A DNA stretch of 64,000 nucleotides from Lichina pygmaea (lineage: Eukaryota > Ascomycota > Lichinomycetes > Lichinales > Lichinaceae): contig OY730170.1 in NCBI GenBank assembly GCA_963422465.1, forward strand, positions 4,936,379 through 5,000,378, read 5' to 3'. The number at the start of each line of letters is the position of its first letter. Positions within the stretch are counted from its first letter, which is position 1. Below the pieces are notes generated by a model. It did not search any database, had not been told where the DNA came from, and saw only the letters and a list, made by a program, of their open reading frames with translations. Shown in pieces: positions 1 to 12,930 of this stretch. Made by a program: the position numbers and the translations under genes.

Positions 1-3000
1 ATCCTTGGACTATCTAACAAAGACAAAGTGGCTATACGAATGGTCCAGCACATCAAACAACAATGCTCAGCCGCAGAGTACACCACGCAGTTCAAACAAT
101 ACTCAGTACTGACTGACTGGGACAACAACACCCTGATGGTCATGTACTGACATGGACTCAAGGAAAACATGAAGGATGAAATCACCTTCGACAGACAAGC
201 AGTCAACACACTGGACAAACTTATCGCACAAGCAATCAACATTGATGACAAGCTATTCGAGTGAGCGATGGAGAAACACCATGACGGAGAATACAGCCAC
301 CCCGCATGGCATGTGAGCAACCACTACAAGCCGCCTAACAAGGCACCGCCACATGACCTATATGGCTATACACCCATGGAACTGGATGTAGTCCACCACA
401 AGAGAAGGTTCACAAAGGGAAGAAACAACAAAAAGAGGAAAGCACTGAAGTGCTATGCCTGTGGCAAGCTAGACCACATAGTGAAAGACTGTTGTTCAAA
501 GAACAAGGTGCACTGACAGCAACTTAATACACTTGACAGAGACTGGAATGTCATCAAGCCAGAGGACCCACCAGGAGAGGCTCAGCTATCTCTTGAACAA
601 TAGGACAACTATGATCAGACATTGGAAGCAGCCCACCAACTGGCAACATCAGGAGGCAAGGACCTACCAGAACAGACAGGTCAGGACAAGAGACAGGAGC
701 CCTTAACCACCTCTGATAGGGACTGAGATGAACCTGTGTCTATCAAAGAAGAAATACCACAAGGAAGCTATGCTTACAGCATGGACCCATGAAATCTACA
801 GCATGGCAAACTACAGTGGAGGTTTTGCACAAAGCACTACTGCACCTACCACGAACAACTACAAAGGTACAGAGGACATTCACCCTACCACACCACCTGC
901 CACAAGCATTGGGTCAATTGCAAGAAGGATGTGTGTGAGATCCATCTTTGGGACAAACACCAACACACTGTATTCCCTGGGCACACACATGATTGGCACA
1001 AACACCTCATGTTCCTACAGCAAGGCAACAACTACAACTGCTACGTCAACAATTGGCAGTACTGCCTCAAGCCTGGATGTGACAAGCATCAGCAAGACAA
1101 ATTCATGAATAGATTCCTCAGAACTGATGGGAATAGCTGGACCCATTGCTCAGTCAGTGGTAAGACACTTTGATCAGGAAAAGACTGAACTCCCTTGTCA
1201 GGGGGTGACATCAGGAGCTTAACAACATGATCCCTAGCAATGCAAAGCACCTGTGATTGCCTGTGTCACTACACACCAACACGCCAGTACAGACATACAC
1301 ACTTGTGGACTCTGGAGCCAGCGGAAACTACATCTCAAGATAACTTTATGATACCCTCAGCACTGGAAGAAGACGCAAGCAGCAGCCCTATCAGCTTGCA
1401 ATAGCAAATAGACAGACAGAGCTAGTCTGCTATGAGACGCAGCCAATGGAAATAGTTACCAGACACTATGCTGAAAGGATCCACCTTGATATTGTTGAGT
1501 TGGCCACTCAGGATATCTATTTGGGGATGCCTTGGCTAAAGAAGCACAACCCAGTTGTTAACTGGAAGACAGAAGTACTCACATTTAGGAACTGCACTAA
1601 CAACACAGCTCAGACCTGTTACCAGCCGCAGAAGGCATAGACAGATGAGGGAAGAAGTCCTCAGTAGAACCTCACTGACAGAAAGGACAACTCTCAAGAG
1701 AAGAGGTCCACCTTGACAGGCACACCCCAGAACCAGGTGGCCAAACAGTCAGAGATGAAGAGAGAGGAAGTTGTTAACCCTCTGGAGATCCCTGAAGAGT
1801 ACTGACCTGGGTATGATAACCTCTTTCAGGAAGAGACAACAACAGCAGTGTTGCCTAAGCACTAACCTTGGGATCATGAGATCAAGTTGCAACCAGGGAC
1901 AGAGCCAGGATTTGGACCAATTTACCAGTTATCAGAGAAAGAGCTCCAAGTACTTCGCGAGTACCTGGAGGAAAACCTGAAAAAGGGTTTCATTCAAGAA
2001 TCTCAATCACCAGCAGGATACCCAATACTATTTGCACTAAAGAAAGACAGAAGTCTTCGACTTTGTGTGGATTACAGGAAACTCAACAACATTACCATCA
2101 AGAACTGATATCTGTTGCCAAATGCGAACAAATTGTGAGACAGGATCAGCCAAGCTACAATCTTTACCAAGCTGGACTTGAAAGGAGCATACAACCTGAT
2201 ACGCATGAAAGAAGGAGAAGAATAGAAGACAGCCTTCAGAACCTGATACAGACACTACAAGTATCTGGTTATGCTATTCGGACTCACGAACACACCAGTA
2301 ACATGTCAAGCATTGATCAACAACATCATCAGAGCACACCTGGACTAAACAGCTATCACCTACCTGGACAACATTCTTGTCTACTTGAACACACAACAGG
2401 AATATACCAAACATGTGAGGGATGTTCTATGATGCCTACAACAGGCAGAGCTCAAGCTCAACCCAAAGAAATGCGAGTTCAACAAACCGGAAGTTGAATT
2501 CCTTGGATATGTTATAGGGATCAAAAGGATCAAGATTGACTCTGAGAAAATCAAAGTGATTCAGCAATGGCCAACACCGATGTCAGTTAAGGAAGTACAA
2601 GCCTTCCTAGGATTTGCCAACTTCAACTGACAGTTCATAAAGAACTACTCACAGATGGCAACACCACTGACAGAACTCACAAAGAAGGACATGGAGTACT
2701 GGTGGACGGAGAGACAACAAAAAGTATTCCAACAGCTCAAGGACACTTGCACCAAGGAACCAGTTCTCCTCAACTTCAAGACAGGCCAACCAACACAAAT
2801 CAAGACAGATGCTTCAGATCAGGCAGTAGGAGTATGTCTATGCCAACAGGCAGACAGCAAGTGGCACCCAGTTGCCTACTACTCACGAAAAATGACACAA
2901 GTGGAGTGAAACTATGATATCCACAACAAAGAGCTATTGGCAGTTGTCAACACACTTGAACACTGGAGAGTGTACGTGGAAAGCAGTTCTGAACTCACTG

Positions 3001-5605
3001 TTCTCACAGACCACAAGAATCTGACAATGTTCACAACAACCAAGAAGCTGAACAGACAGCAAGTCAGATGGGCTGAACTCCTAGGGCAACACAAGTTCAA
3101 GATCTTGTACACCCCTGGACAAGACAACAGGAGAGCAGATGCACTAAGCTGACAAAAAGACCACATGGAAGATGATGAACACCAAGGAACAATCTTACAG
3201 CAGGACCAGCAAGGAAACCTGGTGCCTCAGCCACAGATCAACAAGCTCACAGCAGAAGATACTGAAGAACTAATAAGGAACTACCACAACAATCCGGCAC
3301 ATGGTCACCCAGGAATCTCCAAGACCACAGACCTTATCCAACAGGCAGGGAACAATGTCATTAACCTCCAACAACATATCACAAACTACATCAGCAAGTG
3401 TCTACTATGCCAGAAAAACAAACATGGAAGACACAAGCCATACAGAGAAGGACACCCAAACACAATACCGAGAGGCCTGTGGGAAGATGTGTCAATAGAC
3501 TTCATCACAAAGCTACCCAAGTCCAAAGACCCAGTCACAGGAATCACCTACAACTTGATTATGGTGATAGTGGACAGATTCACAAAATATCTAATAGTGG
3601 TACCATTCAAGGAGACCCACACAGCAGAACAGTTGGGACACCTTTTACTGGACAGATTGGTCAGAGACCACAGAGTTCCGATCATGATCATTACAGACAG
3701 AGACAAACTCTTCACATCCAACTACTGGAAGACAATCAGTGCAGCCATGGGAACAAAACTCAAAATGTCTACAGTCTATCACCCACGAACTGACAGCCAG
3801 ACAGAGCAAGTAAACCAAGTCCTGGAGACTTACTTACAGCATTACATCAACCAGACCCACAGCAATTAGGTACAGTTATTACTGGTGGCACAGCTGGCAA
3901 TCAACCAGCACAGATCAGACTCAACAAAGGAATCGCTATTTTTTGCCAATTTTGGACAACATGCGAACATCGGGATGCCAAGCAGAGCTTCACCAAACAT
4001 GGAGAAAGCACTCCAACACAACAAGCTTCTACGACAAACACACACAATGATGAGGCACTACCTTCAAGAGACCTCAGAAAGAATGCAACATCAAATAGAC
4101 AAGAAATCAAAAATGGCACCTCAGCTAAAGAAGGGGGATAAAGTCTACCTCCTTACAAGAAATTGGAAAACAAAGAAACCAAAGACAAAGAAACTTGACA
4201 ACATCAAGGTCAGACTATTTTCAGTCAAAGAAAAAACAGGACCAGTCAACATCAAGATACGACTACCAAGGGATGCCAGAGTCTATCCAAACTTTCATAT
4301 ATCAATGATTGAACCAGCCGACCAGAGCACACCCTTGCAGGAAACATTCCATTACCAACCCAAAGAAAAACAAGAGTTTGAGGTTGAACAGATCCTGGCT
4401 AGAAAAGGTCAGCAATACCTTGTCAAGTGGAAAGAATACCCAGACTCAGAAAATACCTGGGAACCACTCAAGAACCTCATGAACTGCCAGCTTCTTCTGC
4501 GACAGTTTTGGCAGGAGCAGGACTGAACAGCTCAGCCTGCAGGAGGGATGTGTCAATGACTGATCAAGTCAAATCCTCACCATCCGACTCCATCTCTTTC
4601 ACCAAGCACTGAAGCTTCTGCCTCGCACAGACCTTGGCGCCCTCCAACACCTTTCACTTCTGAGACAGACAAGCCTGCACTGTGGCAAGTTGTTCAAAGA
4701 GTGCATCGTGTGTTGCCTTGTCAGTGGCAACATCCTCACAGAGGTTGTCCCAGGACATGTTCAAAGATTCCCAGGACACAGAGACACAAGACCTTCCGTG
4801 CCGAGTGCACACAGCATATTTCAACTTATTGTCTTCTCCTGGCATCTGGAAGCACAGACGACCACAGAGAACACAAAAGTCGCAGGGCGTACATGAAACA
4901 AAACCCTGATCGCAGATTTGAGCAGCCAGCTGAGTTCAGCTAACAGTCGCACGTGACTTTGGAGGTATGACCAGATTTCATCAAGACAATGAAAGATGGA
5001 GAGGAGGATAGTGTTACGACCCAGGAGGAACACAGTCTTTATATACTCACAGAAAGCAGCAGACAGGATACTGGACAGAAGTACCAGACAGCGTGACATG
5101 GGAACTGGTCACGTGACCGGCGAGACAAACCAGGGGGTGCTCGCTGCAGCATGCATATGCACGAACAAGTGAGCAAAGTGAGCAGAGCTCACCCAGCTCA
5201 CCGCAGCATGCATGAAAAGTGAGCAAAGTGAGCAGAGCTCACCCAGCTCACCGCAGCGTGCATGAAAAGTGAGCAAAGTGAGCAGAGCTCACCCAGCTCA
5301 CCGCAGCGTGCATGAAAAGTGAGCAAAGTGAGCAGAGCTCACTCTGCTCACAAACTGGGCACTATATAGCCAGGTGATAGTTCCCCTATGGAACAATTGT
5401 CTTCAACTCATGTTGTGATCCAGACAACTAGATCTACTTCAATACAATCCTTTTGTACGAAGCCGTTGATCAGGTGTCACCACCACCATGTTCCACCAAA
5501 CCCCTTCACACTTCTTGACACTCCTCTCCTGCGAGAACCAACCCACCTTCCACCTCTCACCCTAATCCTATACTCGGATAGGACAGTACGGTACAGACCG
5601 CAACA
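1..5605 (+). mobile_element. Ty3/Gypsy LTR retrotransposon with chromodomain (fossil, 5' end outside window)
   Basis: This is a decayed chromovirus-type Gypsy element cut by the left window edge. In order it shows a gag tail with one CCHC knuckle (about 450-500), an aspartic-protease region (about 1270-1640), reverse transcriptase (about 1890-2660), RNase H (about 2660-3150), integrase with an HHCC zinc region and the catalytic core (about 3165-4300), and a C-terminal chromodomain (about 4370-4520). A 3' untranslated stretch and the 3' LTR (5012-5605) follow. The domain order pol-RNaseH-integrase-chromodomain is diagnostic of Ty3/Gypsy chromoviruses, which use the chromodomain to target histone marks. 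The element is clearly broken, with roughly a dozen interruptions, and looks old. The A-rich coding strand contrasts with the GC-rich host genes. Confidence 0.93.
5012..5605 (+). repeat. 3' LTR of the Gypsy element, with 50-bp U3 tandem repeats
   Basis: The 594-bp repeat starts TGTTACGACC and ends CAACA, giving TG..CA ends. It shares its right half (about 5355-5605) almost base for base with the second LTR at 6298-6945. The left half holds an exact 50-bp period repeat starting at 5169, 5219, 5269 and 5319. Each unit contains the dyad GTGAGC-AGA-GCTCAC. A TATA-like CACTATATAG follows at about 5350, so the repeats sit where U3 enhancers are expected. Confidence 0.85.
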
Positions 5606-6945
5606 ACCAGAGCACACCCTTGCAGGAAACATTCCATTACCAACCAGAGAAAGAACAGGAATTTGAGGTCAAACAGATCTTGAGGAAAAAGGGTCAGCGA
5701 TACTTTGTCAAGTGGAAAAACTACCCAGACTTGGAAAATACCTGGGAACCACTCAAGAACCTCACGAACTGCCAGCTCCTCCTGCAGCAGTTCCGGCAGG
5801 AGCAGGACTGAACAGCTTGGCCTGCAGCGCGGACACATCAATGACTGTCGCCGACAAGTCTTCACCATCTGCCTCCATCTCAGCAACCAGGCACTGGAGC
5901 TTCTTCTTGGCTTGACCCTCAGCACCTTTAAGGACCTTCCACTTTCAGAACACACAAGCCTGCAGCTCGGCAAGCTGCTCAACAAGAGTATCCCTCTTGG
6001 CCTTGTCAACAGCCAAATCCTTGCGGAAGTTATCTTGGGTCATGTTCAGTGACTCCCAAGAAAGTGACACACAGGACTTCCCATGACAAGTGCACTCAGC
6101 ACACTTTAACTTATCGTTGTTGTCAGACATTCGGAAGCAGGGCTTGTGGTTCAAAACACAGAAGTCACACAGAGCCAGCAACATGAAGTTATGATCACAG
6201 ATCTGGGCTGCCAGTTGTCTTCAGTAAGCAGAGGCACATGATTTCGCAGACATACTCAAGAATTCATCAGGATGATGAATGAAGGAGAGGAGAGTAGTGT
6301 TACAACCCTGGGATGGGAGACACTTATTTATAGGCCATCAGGCCACAGGCCAGGCAAGAGGAACACCATAGAAGTCAAGTGACCAACCAACAAGGGTTCA
6401 CGTGACTGTTGAGACATGGGTGGCTTGACGCAGCATGCATGAAGCATTGAGACAATCTCACCTGTCTTGACGCAGGATGCAGGAAGCATCAAGACAGCCT
6501 CACCAGTCTCAACACAGCATGCATGAAGTATCAAGACAATCTCACCTGTCTTGACGCAGGGTGTATAACATGGTGGGACTGTCAAGACAATCTCACCTGT
6601 CTCAACGCAGAGTGCATAACATGGTGGGACTGTCAAGACAATCTCACCTGTCTTGATGTTGAGACTGTCAAGACAATCTTGATTGTCTCAACCGGCCAGC
6701 ACTATATAGTCTGGTGATAGTTCCCTTATGGAATGATTGTCTTCAACTCATGTTGTGATCCAGACAACTAGATCTACTTCAATACAATCCTTTTGTACAA
6801 AGCTATTGATCAGGTGTCACCACCACTACATTCCACCAAACCTCTTTGCACTCCTTGACACTCCTCTCCTGCGAGAACCAACCTGCCTTCCACCTCTCGC
6901 CCTAATCCTATACTCGGATAGGACAGTACAGTACAGACCACAACA
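5606..6945 (+). mobile_element. Second Gypsy copy, 3' remnant with its own LTR (fossil)
   Basis: Directly after the first LTR the sequence resumes inside the 3' end of a related element. The chromodomain (about 5650-5800) and the following untranslated region resemble 4321-5011, and a second LTR lies at 6298-6945. Everything upstream of the chromodomain is missing. The join falls in a stretch (ACCAGAGCACACCC) also present at 4319-4332 of the first copy, so it looks like a recombination or deletion junction. The LTR may have been shared by two tandem elements. It is a broken remnant and cannot be complete. Confidence 0.85.
6298..6945 (+). repeat. LTR of the second Gypsy copy, different U3 repeats
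   Basis: The 648-bp repeat starts TGTTACAACCC and ends CAACA. Its right half is nearly identical to the LTR at 5012-5605. Its U3 half (about 6410-6680) carries a different imperfect tandem array built on GACAATCTCACCTGTCT and GCATGCATGAAG motifs. The two copies therefore belong to different U3 subfamilies. Confidence 0.82.
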
Positions 6946-9686
6946 ACTACCACTAGTTTTCCAAAACAAAACTCTTTTGAGATACTTGTGGATTCTAACC
7001 CAGAGGTTTGATGAGTACACCAACTCTCAACCTTCTCTGGTATAATGTGCAGAAAAGCCAGACATGTCAAGATCTTCTACTGGCTAATCCCAGACTCCAG
7101 GAAGTAGATCTGATTATACTTCAAGAATCTTGGAGAAATCTATACCAAGAAACAAGTACCTCAACAGTTTTCTCAGCCTTCTACCCTCTTCAAAACTAAG
7201 TGTCAGGGAGAACTCTAGTCCTAATCAACAGAAGAATACAGAGGTCAGCCATAACCCCTGTGTTCTGGAGTGAGGATTAACATCACTGGAGATAAGAGTG
7301 CAAGCAAAAGTGTTCTGGGTACATAACTTGTACTTCACATCTACAAGCCAGGAAAACTACAGAGCATTAGTGGAAGCTCTGCTGGAAGTACTGGCCCAGG
7401 CACTAGAGAAAGAAGAAGAATATATTCGTCTGACTGACTTAAACCTCCACCCATCCTGGTCAAAATTCTCTCAACTCTACTCTAAACTAGCTACTAAGTT
7501 CAAAGAACTCACAGATGATCAAGGACTAGAGCTGGCAATAGCACCCTTCACACCAACAAGAGCAAGAACACTGGCAGAGTCTCCCTTCTCTGCTATTAAC
7601 TTATCTTTTATTTCTATATCACTTCTTAATTCTTTTATTTCTTCCCAAATTAACTTAGACTTCTACAAAGGTTCAGACCACAGACCAGTTCAGACAATTC
7701 TAAGTCTGGAAACACTAAAGAAAACTAGAACTTACTAAAGAAATTGGAGAACACTAGATCTGGACCAAGTTAAGAAACAAGCTAAGAATCTTCCCTCTAT
7801 TCCACCACTACTTAATAGAGAGAAAGTGGATAAATATCTGGAGAACCTGGACAAAACTCTTCAAGAACTGGCTGACAAGATAACAAGACCTCTGAGAGAC
7901 TTAAAGTACACTGTCCTCTGGTGGAACTAGGAGATTAAAGAGAAATTTAAAAAAGAAAGAAAGCTGAGAAGAAAAGTCTTCCAAAACCAAGAACTAGTTC
8001 ACAAACTTAAGAAGATAATAAAGGAAAAGAAATACCTGATCAAGAATACTAAAAGAAAGATATTCAGAGAACAACTCCAGAATCTGGCTGAAACACAAAA
8101 GTACTGGAAGATAGCCAGGTGGGGTAAAGAAAAAGCTGGCAAACTACCAGAACTTCCAATTATTCCAGAGCTTACAAAGCAAGATAGAGAAACTACCAGA
8201 ACTTTCATAGAAAAGGTAGAAGTATTCAAAACCCAGTTCTTCCCTCTACCTCTCCAGCCAGAACCAGAATCCCAGGACCAGCCAGCCAACCACCAACAAC
8301 ACCAGCTATCTCAGGAAATCTCCAAAGAAGATATTCAAAATATTCTGAAAAAGAAAAAACTTTTTACAGCTTCTGGGAAAGATACTCTACCCAATAGATT
8401 TCTAAAGGTATTAGAAGACTCTTTCAATGAAATGATAGCTAAAGTTCTGGAGGCCTGCTGGAAGCTAGAATATTTCTCTGACAGATACAAATCAGCTAGA
8501 ACAATATGTCTGAGAAAGTCTAGCAAAGAATCCTATTGCTATACTAAAGCTTGGAGGCTAATAGAACTTCTCAACATAATTAGAAAGCTGATAGAAGCTC
8601 TGGCAGCTACAAAGCTAAGTGAACTAGCTGAGAAAGAAAACCTGCTACCAGAAATCCAGATAGGCTTCAGAAAAAGAAGATCAACTAAGTCTGTATTATT
8701 TCTACTCACTTCCCAAGTTGAAAAAGTCTGGAAGGAAGGAATAGTAGCCAGTCTTCTTTCTCTGGATATCTCAGGAGCTTACAACAGAGTTCTGCCAGAA
8801 ATTCTCAAGAAAATCCTGGAGAGAAAAGAAATCCCCAGCTAGTTTGTTAACTAGATCTTTTCTTTTACTACTCAAAGGAAAACCTCTCTTGTTTTTGATG
8901 ATTCAGAGTCTTCTCTTTTTCCAGTACACTGTGAAGTTCCCCAAGGTTCATCTCTCTCTCCTATTTTATTTCTTTTCTATATTTCAGATCGTTATAATAT
9001 TATTTATACACCAGAGAAAGGTGTATCAGCTCTGGACTTTGCAGATGATACAAACCTTCTGGCATTTTCTTTTTCTCTTAAAAGTAATCTCCTAAAGCTG
9101 AAGTCTACACACTCCAAGTGTTTAGACTGGGCAAGAAAACATGGAATAAAGTTTACACCTGAAAAGTATGAACTTCTCTATTTCTCTAGAAGAAGAACAG
9201 ATAATCTTCAGCTTAGTCTAAGACTTGGAGAAGTGGTACTACAGTCTAAGAAAGAAGTGTGTATTCTGGGACTACACTATGATTCTAAGCTTCTCTGGAA
9301 AAAACACCAGAAAATCATATTACAGAAAGCTTCCAAGTTTTTCTTAGCACTTTGCAGAACTACTTTTTCTACATAGAGTCTACCTGTTCTCTCTGCTAGA
9401 CTAGTCTACACTGCAATACTGAGATCACTTCTCAGCTATGCAGTAGGAGTCTGGTTCAATCTCTACAAAGAATCTTGTAATATTTCTTCTTTAAATCTTT
9501 TCCAGACTAAGTGTCTAAAAACTATAGAAGATGTCTTTAAAGCTACTTCTACATTTCTTATTGAAGAAGAACTATTCCTACCACCTTCTGATCTTTATTT
9601 CAAATACAAAACAGCAACTTTCCCACAATCTTTCTATTTTTCTGATACTTTCTCTAATTCTCCCTCTTCACTTCTTCACTAAAAAA
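6946..9686 (+). mobile_element. LINE A1: Tad1-type non-LTR retrotransposon, 5'- and 3'-truncated
   Basis: A LINE fragment begins immediately after the Gypsy LTR, within the end of ORF1. An ORF1 stop overlaps the ORF2 start as TGATG at about 7007. ORF2 shows an apurinic-endonuclease-like domain (about 7010-7740, with a GSDHRPV motif) and reverse transcriptase (about 8330-9350, with SLDISGAY and a decayed ADD box). Many stops and small frame changes interrupt it, mostly explicable by C-to-T changes. It ends near 9686, where the sequence jumps back about 300 bp within the LINE (see A2). No target duplication was found. The family is AT-rich compared with the host. Confidence 0.88.
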
Positions 9687-9936
9687 TTATGTCACAGAAA
9701 ACTACTAAATATTTCTCAGCTTTATCCAGAACAACCTACTCTACTTGGGGACTACCAGTCCTAACAGTACACTATATCTACACTGCTATACTAAGATCTC
9801 TTCTTAGCTATGTAATAGAAGTCTGGTTTAGTTCTCAAAAGAAATCTTCCAATATTATTTCATTATCTACTTTCCAAAACAAATGTCTAAGAACTATAGA
9901 AGATGTCTTTAAAGCCACTCCTATTTTCCTACTTGA
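9687..9936 (+). mobile_element. LINE A2, left part (split by LTR element)
   Basis: From about 9687 the sequence restarts at the RT thumb region (MSQK.. SALSRTTYSTWGLP), repeating LINE positions already read at about 9325-9570. It continues to 9936, ends in CCTACTTGA, and is interrupted by the LTR element at 9937. The missing continuation (CTTGAATCAGAAC..) resumes at 22,316. The CTTGA target duplication proves that 9687-9936 and 22,316-23,211 were one LINE copy before the insertion. Confidence 0.9.
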
Positions 9937-10282
9937 TGTTAAGAGCCAGTCCACATTCACACAGAATGTGGGTAGTCTGTGTGTCTGAGTAAGAAGGGCA
10001 AAGACTCAATAGATGAATAGCAAGTAGGGTAACTCTCTTGCTATTGTTGTTTGTACTTGTTGTTCAGTCTGGAGAGCTATTCTCCCTGGCTATCTGGGTT
10101 TTCTTCTATACAGAAGTCTGAGAGGGGGTTTCTCCCCAAGGGGTATCAGCTTTCCATGTGGTAGAGCTGGTGGAGATAGTTACATCTCTGCCACCTCTGC
10201 CACCAGGTTGGGTGAACATTGTTCTGTGTACCTCAGTACACTTGCTTAGGTCAGCTCAGCTGTTCTAGCCTGGGCCTTAACA
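9937..10282 (+). repeat. 5' LTR of the 12.4-kb element
   Basis: This is the 346-bp LTR with ends TGTTAAG/CTTAACA, preceded by the target duplication CTTGA (9932-9936). It matches 21,970-22,315 over its full length without indels. No clear tRNA primer-binding site was recognised directly after it. Confidence 0.92.
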
Positions 10283-10347
10283 CTATCCCCTCTCTCCAAA
10301 GGTTCTGTCCCCAGATCCTCTCACTTCTCTGACTATACCCCAGACAT

Positions 10348-12918
10348 TATCTTGACAAATCTCTCCAAGAAATAGCAAGCAAATACACACAGCTCCAGAA
10401 GCAATCTTGCTACTCAGTCCTCTGGTGGAATCAAGAGATCCAAAACAAAGTCAAAGAAGAAAGAAGACTAAGAAGAAAAGTGCAAAGAAGGCAAGCAAGT
10501 CAAGAGGAACTTGAGCAAGCAACCAAGCTCAAGAAAAAAGCAATCAGAGATGGAAAGCAGAATACTTTCAGACACCAAATCCATGAACTGGCCAGCTCTT
10601 AAAAGTTCTGGAAGCTGGCAAAGTAGGGAAAGTCCAAAGCTAACAAGACTTCTGATCTTCCTCTGGTTCCTGATCTAGAAACTCAAGAAGAAACAGCTAA
10701 GATCTTTGAGGAAAAGACTAAAGCTTTCTCACAGCAGTTCTTCCCAAAAGCTCTAGTCCCAGAACCAAGCCCAGAAAGCTTCCAGACTATCCCTGAGATA
10801 CAGCTTTCCCAGAAAGTAACATGTGAAGAAGTAGAGCAAATTCTGGCTAAAAAGAAATCTTTCATAGCAGGAGGAAAAAACAAACTGCCAAATAGATTTC
10901 TGAAAGCTCTGGGGTCTAGGTTTTGCCAAGCTCTAGCCACTCTGACCTCAACATGCTGGAAACTGGAGTACTTTCCAGAAAAGTTCAAGAGTGTAAAAAC
11001 AGTCTGCTTGAGAAAACCTGGCAAAGAAACCTACAATCAAGCTAAAGTCTGGTGCCCTATAGCTCTGCTGAACACAACAGGTAAACTGATGGAAGCTATT
11101 ACTGCAGCCAGACTAAGCAAAGTATTAGAAGAAGCTAGTCTATTACCAGAAATCCAGATAGACTTTAGAAAAGAAAGATCAACAGAGTCAGCACTTTTCC
11201 TTCTGACCTCCCAAGTGGAGAAAGTCTGGAAGGAAAGCATGGTTGCATCTCTTCTCTTTCTGGATATCTCAGAAGCCTATAACAGAGTTCTACCTGAGAT
11301 TCTACAGTAAATTCTAGAAAGAAAAAGTATTCTTTTCTGGCTGACTTCTTGGATCTACAGTTTCTGCACCAAGTGCTCTACCACTCTTGTTTTTGATAAC
11401 TCTGAGTCTTTCCCTATTTCTATTCACTGTGGAGTTCCCCAAGGTTCTCCTCTATCCCCTATTCTGTTTCTATTTTATATTTCTGAACTGCATGAAACAG
11501 TGCATACTCCTTCTTCTGGTGTTTCTGCTCTGGGATTTGCAGATGATACAAATCTGCTTGCTTTTGGTCACTCTCTGAAAAGCAACCTTCTGAAGTTAAA
11601 GAACACACATCTCAAATGTCTGTCCTGGGCTGCAAGACATGGAATAGTCTTCTCTCCCAAGAAATATAAAATACTTCATTTTTCCAGAAGAAGATCAGAC
11701 ATCCTTCAGCTTCAGCTAAGACTAGGGAATGTGGTTCTAAGACTAAAAGAAGAAGTGTGAGTACTAGGAGTGTATCTGGATGCAAAGCTCCACTAGCATA
11801 AACACCAGAGGATTATTCTTCAAAAAGCACAGAAAGTACTTTCCTCTCTCTCTAGAACTTCCTACTCAACTTGGGGCTTCCCAGTTCTCACATCATGTCT
11901 TGTGTACACTGCTATACTCAGATCTCTTCTGAGCTATGCAGTGGGGATCTGGTTCAACCCTCTAAGAAAATCGTCTAATATCTCTTCTCTTGTTTTATTT
12001 CAAAACAGATGTCTAAGACTTATTGGAGGTGCTTTCAAAGCTACTCTCTCTTTTCTATTAGAGAGTGAGCTTTTTCTTTTACCTCTAGATCTTTATTTCA
12101 AATTCTGCACAGCATGTTTTCTCTCTTCCATCCAAACCTCCTCTCTGAAAACTCTTCTTGACAGTACTTTTTCTACTATTTCTTCCTATACTTCTTCACT
12201 GAGGAAACCTTTAAAGAAATCATCAACTATCTCTCCAAATTGGAAATTCACTTGGTTAAGTCAAATAACCACTAACCAGGCTAGTTCAAAGAAAGAACTA
12301 CAAAAACTTTTTACTAAAGAGTGGGAAAACCAATAGGAAGAGAAGAAAAGAAGAAGTCACCCAGGTTGGCAGACTTTCTGCCCAAAGCTACACAAAGATA
12401 ATCTGGAGCTCTACAAAAAGCTACAGAAAGCTGAGGCAAGTCTGCTACTACAAATCAGAACTGGGAGAATTGGTCTGGCAAGTTTTCTATTCAGAGCTGG
12501 AGTTCCTGATTTTACTACCTCTTTATGTATGTGTGGCCAAGCAGAGAAAACTGCAAAACATATCACTTCTTCATGTTCTCTCTATTCAAGACAAAGACAA
12601 CAAGCTTCTTTTAATCCCCAAGACTTCACCACTATTATTTCAAACCCAGAGCTTCTACAGAAGTTTCTGTCCTGGTTTATGTCTCTGAAAAGACTAAATC
12701 AGTTTAACCTAGCTTTCAAACTCCACTATTCCCAATCTAATACCTAGATCTTTTTTCTTCTACCAGACACTTCAAGATTCCTTTTGTTACATCTTCTAGT
12801 CACACGCTCCCTTCAGTTTTTATTTCTTTAAAGGTTTTCTGAAGGAGTTCACCACTAGCTAGAAGATCTGCATGGCTGTAAAGCTACTATCAGTGTAAGA
12901 ATCAAATAAAATAAAAAA
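10348..12918 (+). mobile_element. LINE B: 5'-truncated Tad1-type LINE with target duplication
   Basis: The insertion is flanked by a 12-bp duplication, TACCCCAGACAT (10,336-10,347) and TACTCCAGACAT (12,919-12,930), which differs by one C/T. It begins in the ORF2 linker (LDKSLQEIASKY) and covers RT: SLLFLDISEAYN at about 11,250, GVPQGSPLSPILF at about 11,430, and GFADDTNLLAF at about 11,530. It then runs through the C-terminal cysteine region (CMCGQAEKT..HITSSC, about 12,525-12,580) and ends in the family tail CAGTGTAAGAATC plus an AAATA-rich run. Several stops, mostly TAG or TAA in place of CAG or CAA, interrupt the frame. Its tail type matches LINE D rather than A and C. Confidence 0.92.
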
Positions 12919-12930
12919 TACTCCAGACAT

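Noticed and set aside
5169-5350. Regular repeat array resembling CRISPR
   Set aside because: The 50-bp units are continuous without unique spacers and lie in an LTR of a eukaryotic element.
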